Source: an uncultured Roseobacter sp. (GTDB taxonomy: Bacteria; Pseudomonadota; Alphaproteobacteria; Rhodobacterales; Rhodobacteraceae). From it: 64,000 nt of DNA. Each line of letters begins with the position of its first letter. Positions within the stretch are counted from its first letter, which is position 1. Location: NCBI RefSeq assembly GCF_947492555.1, contig NZ_CANLNE010000006.1:21348-85347 (forward strand). The letters run 5' to 3'. Shown piece by piece: positions 62,438-64,000 of the stretch. Below the pieces are notes generated by a model that was not told where the DNA came from, did no database searches, and saw only the letters and a list, made by a program, of their open reading frames with translations. The position numbers and the translations under genes were made by a program.

Positions 62438-63721
62438 ATGTCCCACCGCTGCCCGATCTTTTGCCGTCTTGGTCTGCTGCTGATCCTGACGCTGACCTTC
62501 GCCTTGCACGTCGGGGCCTGTGAGGTGCCCGAGGGTGACCACGATCTGGTGGTGGCCGTGCGGTCGGCGGAACCCTTCACCTACATGGGGCCGGATGGCA
62601 TGCCGCGCGGGTTCGCGGTGGATCTGTGGCATTCGGTGTCGACGGATATCGACAAGACGACGGCCTTTGTGAACTGTGATAGCATCGATGCGCAGGAGCA
62701 GGGGTTGCGGCGCGGCACGGTGGATGTGGTGATTTCGCCCCTGACCATCACGTCCGAGCGGATGCTGACCTATGATTTCAGCCAGCAGTATCTGTCATCC
62801 GGGCTGACGCTGGCGGTGGCACAGGACGGGGCGATTGATTTCGAGGCGGCGATCGAGACCATCACGGACACGGTGTTTCAGCCTACGGTCGCGCGGGCGA
62901 TCATCCTGTTTTTGCTGCTGAATCTCGTGACGGCGTTTTTGTTGCGCGCCTTCATGCTGAATCTGGCGACGGGGTCGGAGGATGATCCGCCGCCCGGCGC
63001 GGTGCGCACCTGGATGGCCTATATGCTGGAGGCAGTTGCGCGGACGTCCGGATTGAAGGGGATCGGTGACGGGTTTGCTACGCTGATGGGCAAGATTTTC
63101 GAGATGATCATGGCGGTGGTCGGCACGGCGCTGTCGGCGATGATCCTGGGTGTGATCACCTCGGCCTTTGTCGGGGCCATCGGGGGGAAGCCGCCGGTCT
63201 CCGCGCAGGCTCTGCCGGGGCTGAACATCGCCGTATTGCGCTGTTCGACGGCGCAGGAATTCTTGCGGCGGGAGACCACCGAGGCGGCGTTTCGCGCCGA
63301 TGAGGGCAGCGAGAAACAGGAGAAGCTGAAAGCGCGGGCGCAGTGGCTGGCGTGCGAAGGTCACAATACCAACACGCGCAAGATCGAAGCCATGCCGGCG
63401 GATGGCTTGCCCGGCGGTGTTGTGTTGACGCCCACGTGGAAGGAGGGGGTCGAGGCGCTTTACCAGGGCAAGGTGCAGGCGGTGCTTGGCGACTGGATTG
63501 CGCTGTCTTACATGTCGCGGCGGTCGCCTTATGACGGGCAGATCACCGTGCAGGACAGTGTCTACCGGAACGAGCCCTATGGCTGGGCGATCACACGCGC
63601 GGGCAGCAACGATGATCTGCGTCGGGCCATTGACAGTGCGCTGATCGAGCGGATGCGCGACACCGACTGGCGCAAGCGGATCGAGAACACGCTCGGCTCC
63701 GGCGCGATTGCGCCGAACTGA
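62438..63721 (+). CDS. glutamate-receptor-like membrane protein (split solute-binding domain around a membrane core)
   Basis: A 427-residue protein with a signal peptide (ILTLTFALHVGACEV), the first lobe of a family 3 solute-binding domain (LVVAVRSAEPFTYMGPDGMPRGFAVDLW, GTVDVVISPLTITSERM), a hydrophobic region (about 149-175 and 222-248), then the second lobe (LNIAVLRCSTAQEFL, GKVQAVLGDWIALSYM). This order is that of GluR0-type channels. The pore segment between helices (GLKGIGDGFATLMGK) lacks the TVGYGD potassium filter, so selectivity is unknown. It could also be a sensor without pore. Starts 13 bp after the DUF4157 gene. Confidence 0.72.
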   Translation: MSHRCPIFCRLGLLLILTLTFALHVGACEVPEGDHDLVVAVRSAEPFTYMGPDGMPRGFAVDLWHSVSTDIDKTTAFVNCDSIDAQEQGLRRGTVDVVISPLTITSERMLTYDFSQQYLSSGLTLAVAQDGAIDFEAAIETITDTVFQPTVARAIILFLLLNLVTAFLLRAFMLNLATGSEDDPPPGAVRTWMAYMLEAVARTSGLKGIGDGFATLMGKIFEMIMAVVGTALSAMILGVITSAFVGAIGGKPPVSAQALPGLNIAVLRCSTAQEFLRRETTEAAFRADEGSEKQEKLKARAQWLACEGHNTNTRKIEAMPADGLPGGVVLTPTWKEGVEALYQGKVQAVLGDWIALSYMSRRSPYDGQITVQDSVYRNEPYGWAITRAGSNDDLRRAIDSALIERMRDTDWRKRIENTLGSGAIAPN

Positions 63722-64000
63722 TGGGTCAGCATGAAGAGATACGCGCCGCGGCCCCGCAGGATCTGACCACGCGGTCCTATCTGTTGTATTTTCAGTCGGG
63801 GCATTACGACCGGCGCTATCCCAATCCCAATCTCTCCACATGGCGGCGGATGCTGGATTTGTTGCCGCCGGGCGGTCACGTGATCGATTTCGGCTGTGGC
63901 AACGGGCGCTATCTGTTGCGTCTGAAAGGGCGGGCAGGGGTGGCGGCCGGGTTCGACATCAACACCGCGGCGCTGGAGATGCTGGCAGAGCGGGCGGCGG
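63721..64000 (+). CDS. SAM-dependent methyltransferase, N-terminal part, cut by window edge
   Basis: At least 93 residues of a class I methyltransferase: GGHVIDFGCGNGRYLLRL is motif I and AAGFDINTAALEML motif II. The ATG overlaps the previous stop by one base (TGATG), so it is translated with the channel-like gene. The rest is outside the window. Target unknown; a small-molecule or protein substrate is equally possible. Confidence 0.82.
   Translation, partial: MGQHEEIRAAAPQDLTTRSYLLYFQSGHYDRRYPNPNLSTWRRMLDLLPPGGHVIDFGCGNGRYLLRLKGRAGVAAGFDINTAALEMLAERAA

Overview
The window looks like part of a plasmid from a marine alphaproteobacterium of the Rhodobacteraceae (Roseobacter group). The evidence is the high GC content, gene families typical of that group (a complete sox cluster in the Paracoccus/Roseobacter style, a class I PHA synthase, FnrL/FixK-type regulation), and a replication-initiator/parA/parB module at 58.4-61.6 kb. 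I saw no rRNA, tRNA, CRISPR array or insertion sequence.

Layout. (1) 1-5.3 kb: the tail end of an extracellular contractile injection system (eCIS) locus, with the C-terminal part of a tape-measure protein, an AAA+ ATPase and a 1104-residue exported, membrane-anchored protein with a GH18-like domain. (2) 5.35-9.0 kb: a TetR-linked oxidative-stress-like operon (GST, ChrR-like cupin, SDR, flavin amine oxidase). (3) 9.2-31.6 kb: a low-oxygen/stress island with alcohol dehydrogenase, P-type cation ATPase, carbamate kinase, Hsp20, two universal stress proteins, a bactofilin-like membrane protein, DUF2267, a CBS-domain site-2 protease, phasin and PHA synthase, an FtsX-type ABC exporter and a flavodoxin. 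It also encodes its own Crp/Fnr regulator, a response regulator and a FixL-like haem-PAS hybrid kinase. Seven FNR-type boxes (half-sites TTGAT, TTGAG or TTGAC, spaced by 4 bp) lie in its promoters. (4) 32-41.5 kb: an IclR-controlled catabolic operon with a branched-chain-type ABC importer, cyclase, cupin, SDR, 3-hydroxyacyl-CoA dehydrogenase and a beta-keto acid cleavage enzyme, of unknown substrate. (5) 41.6-56.7 kb: thiosulfate oxidation, with soxG/H-like hydrolases, two YeeE/YedE transporters, DUF302, and soxF-E-D-C-B-A-Z-Y-X, soxW-V, soxS and soxR. Two palindromes sit where the ArsR-type SoxR is expected to bind. (6) 56.7-61.6 kb: an autoinhibited Fic protein with repeats in its promoter, a structured non-coding region that may be the origin, then rep-parA-parB. 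(7) 61.8-64 kb: a DUF4157 (eCIS core domain) protein, a glutamate-receptor-like channel protein, and the start of a SAM methyltransferase.

Most interesting reading: eCIS-type genes appear at both ends of the window on the same strand. On a circular plasmid slightly larger than the window they would form one continuous eCIS locus beginning directly after parB and ending with the unusual membrane-anchored GH18-like protein. This is inferred, not shown. The second notable system is the island that carries an apparently self-contained oxygen-sensing circuit (FixL-like sensor plus FixK/FNR-like regulator) with its candidate target boxes on the same replicon, beside the sox genes.
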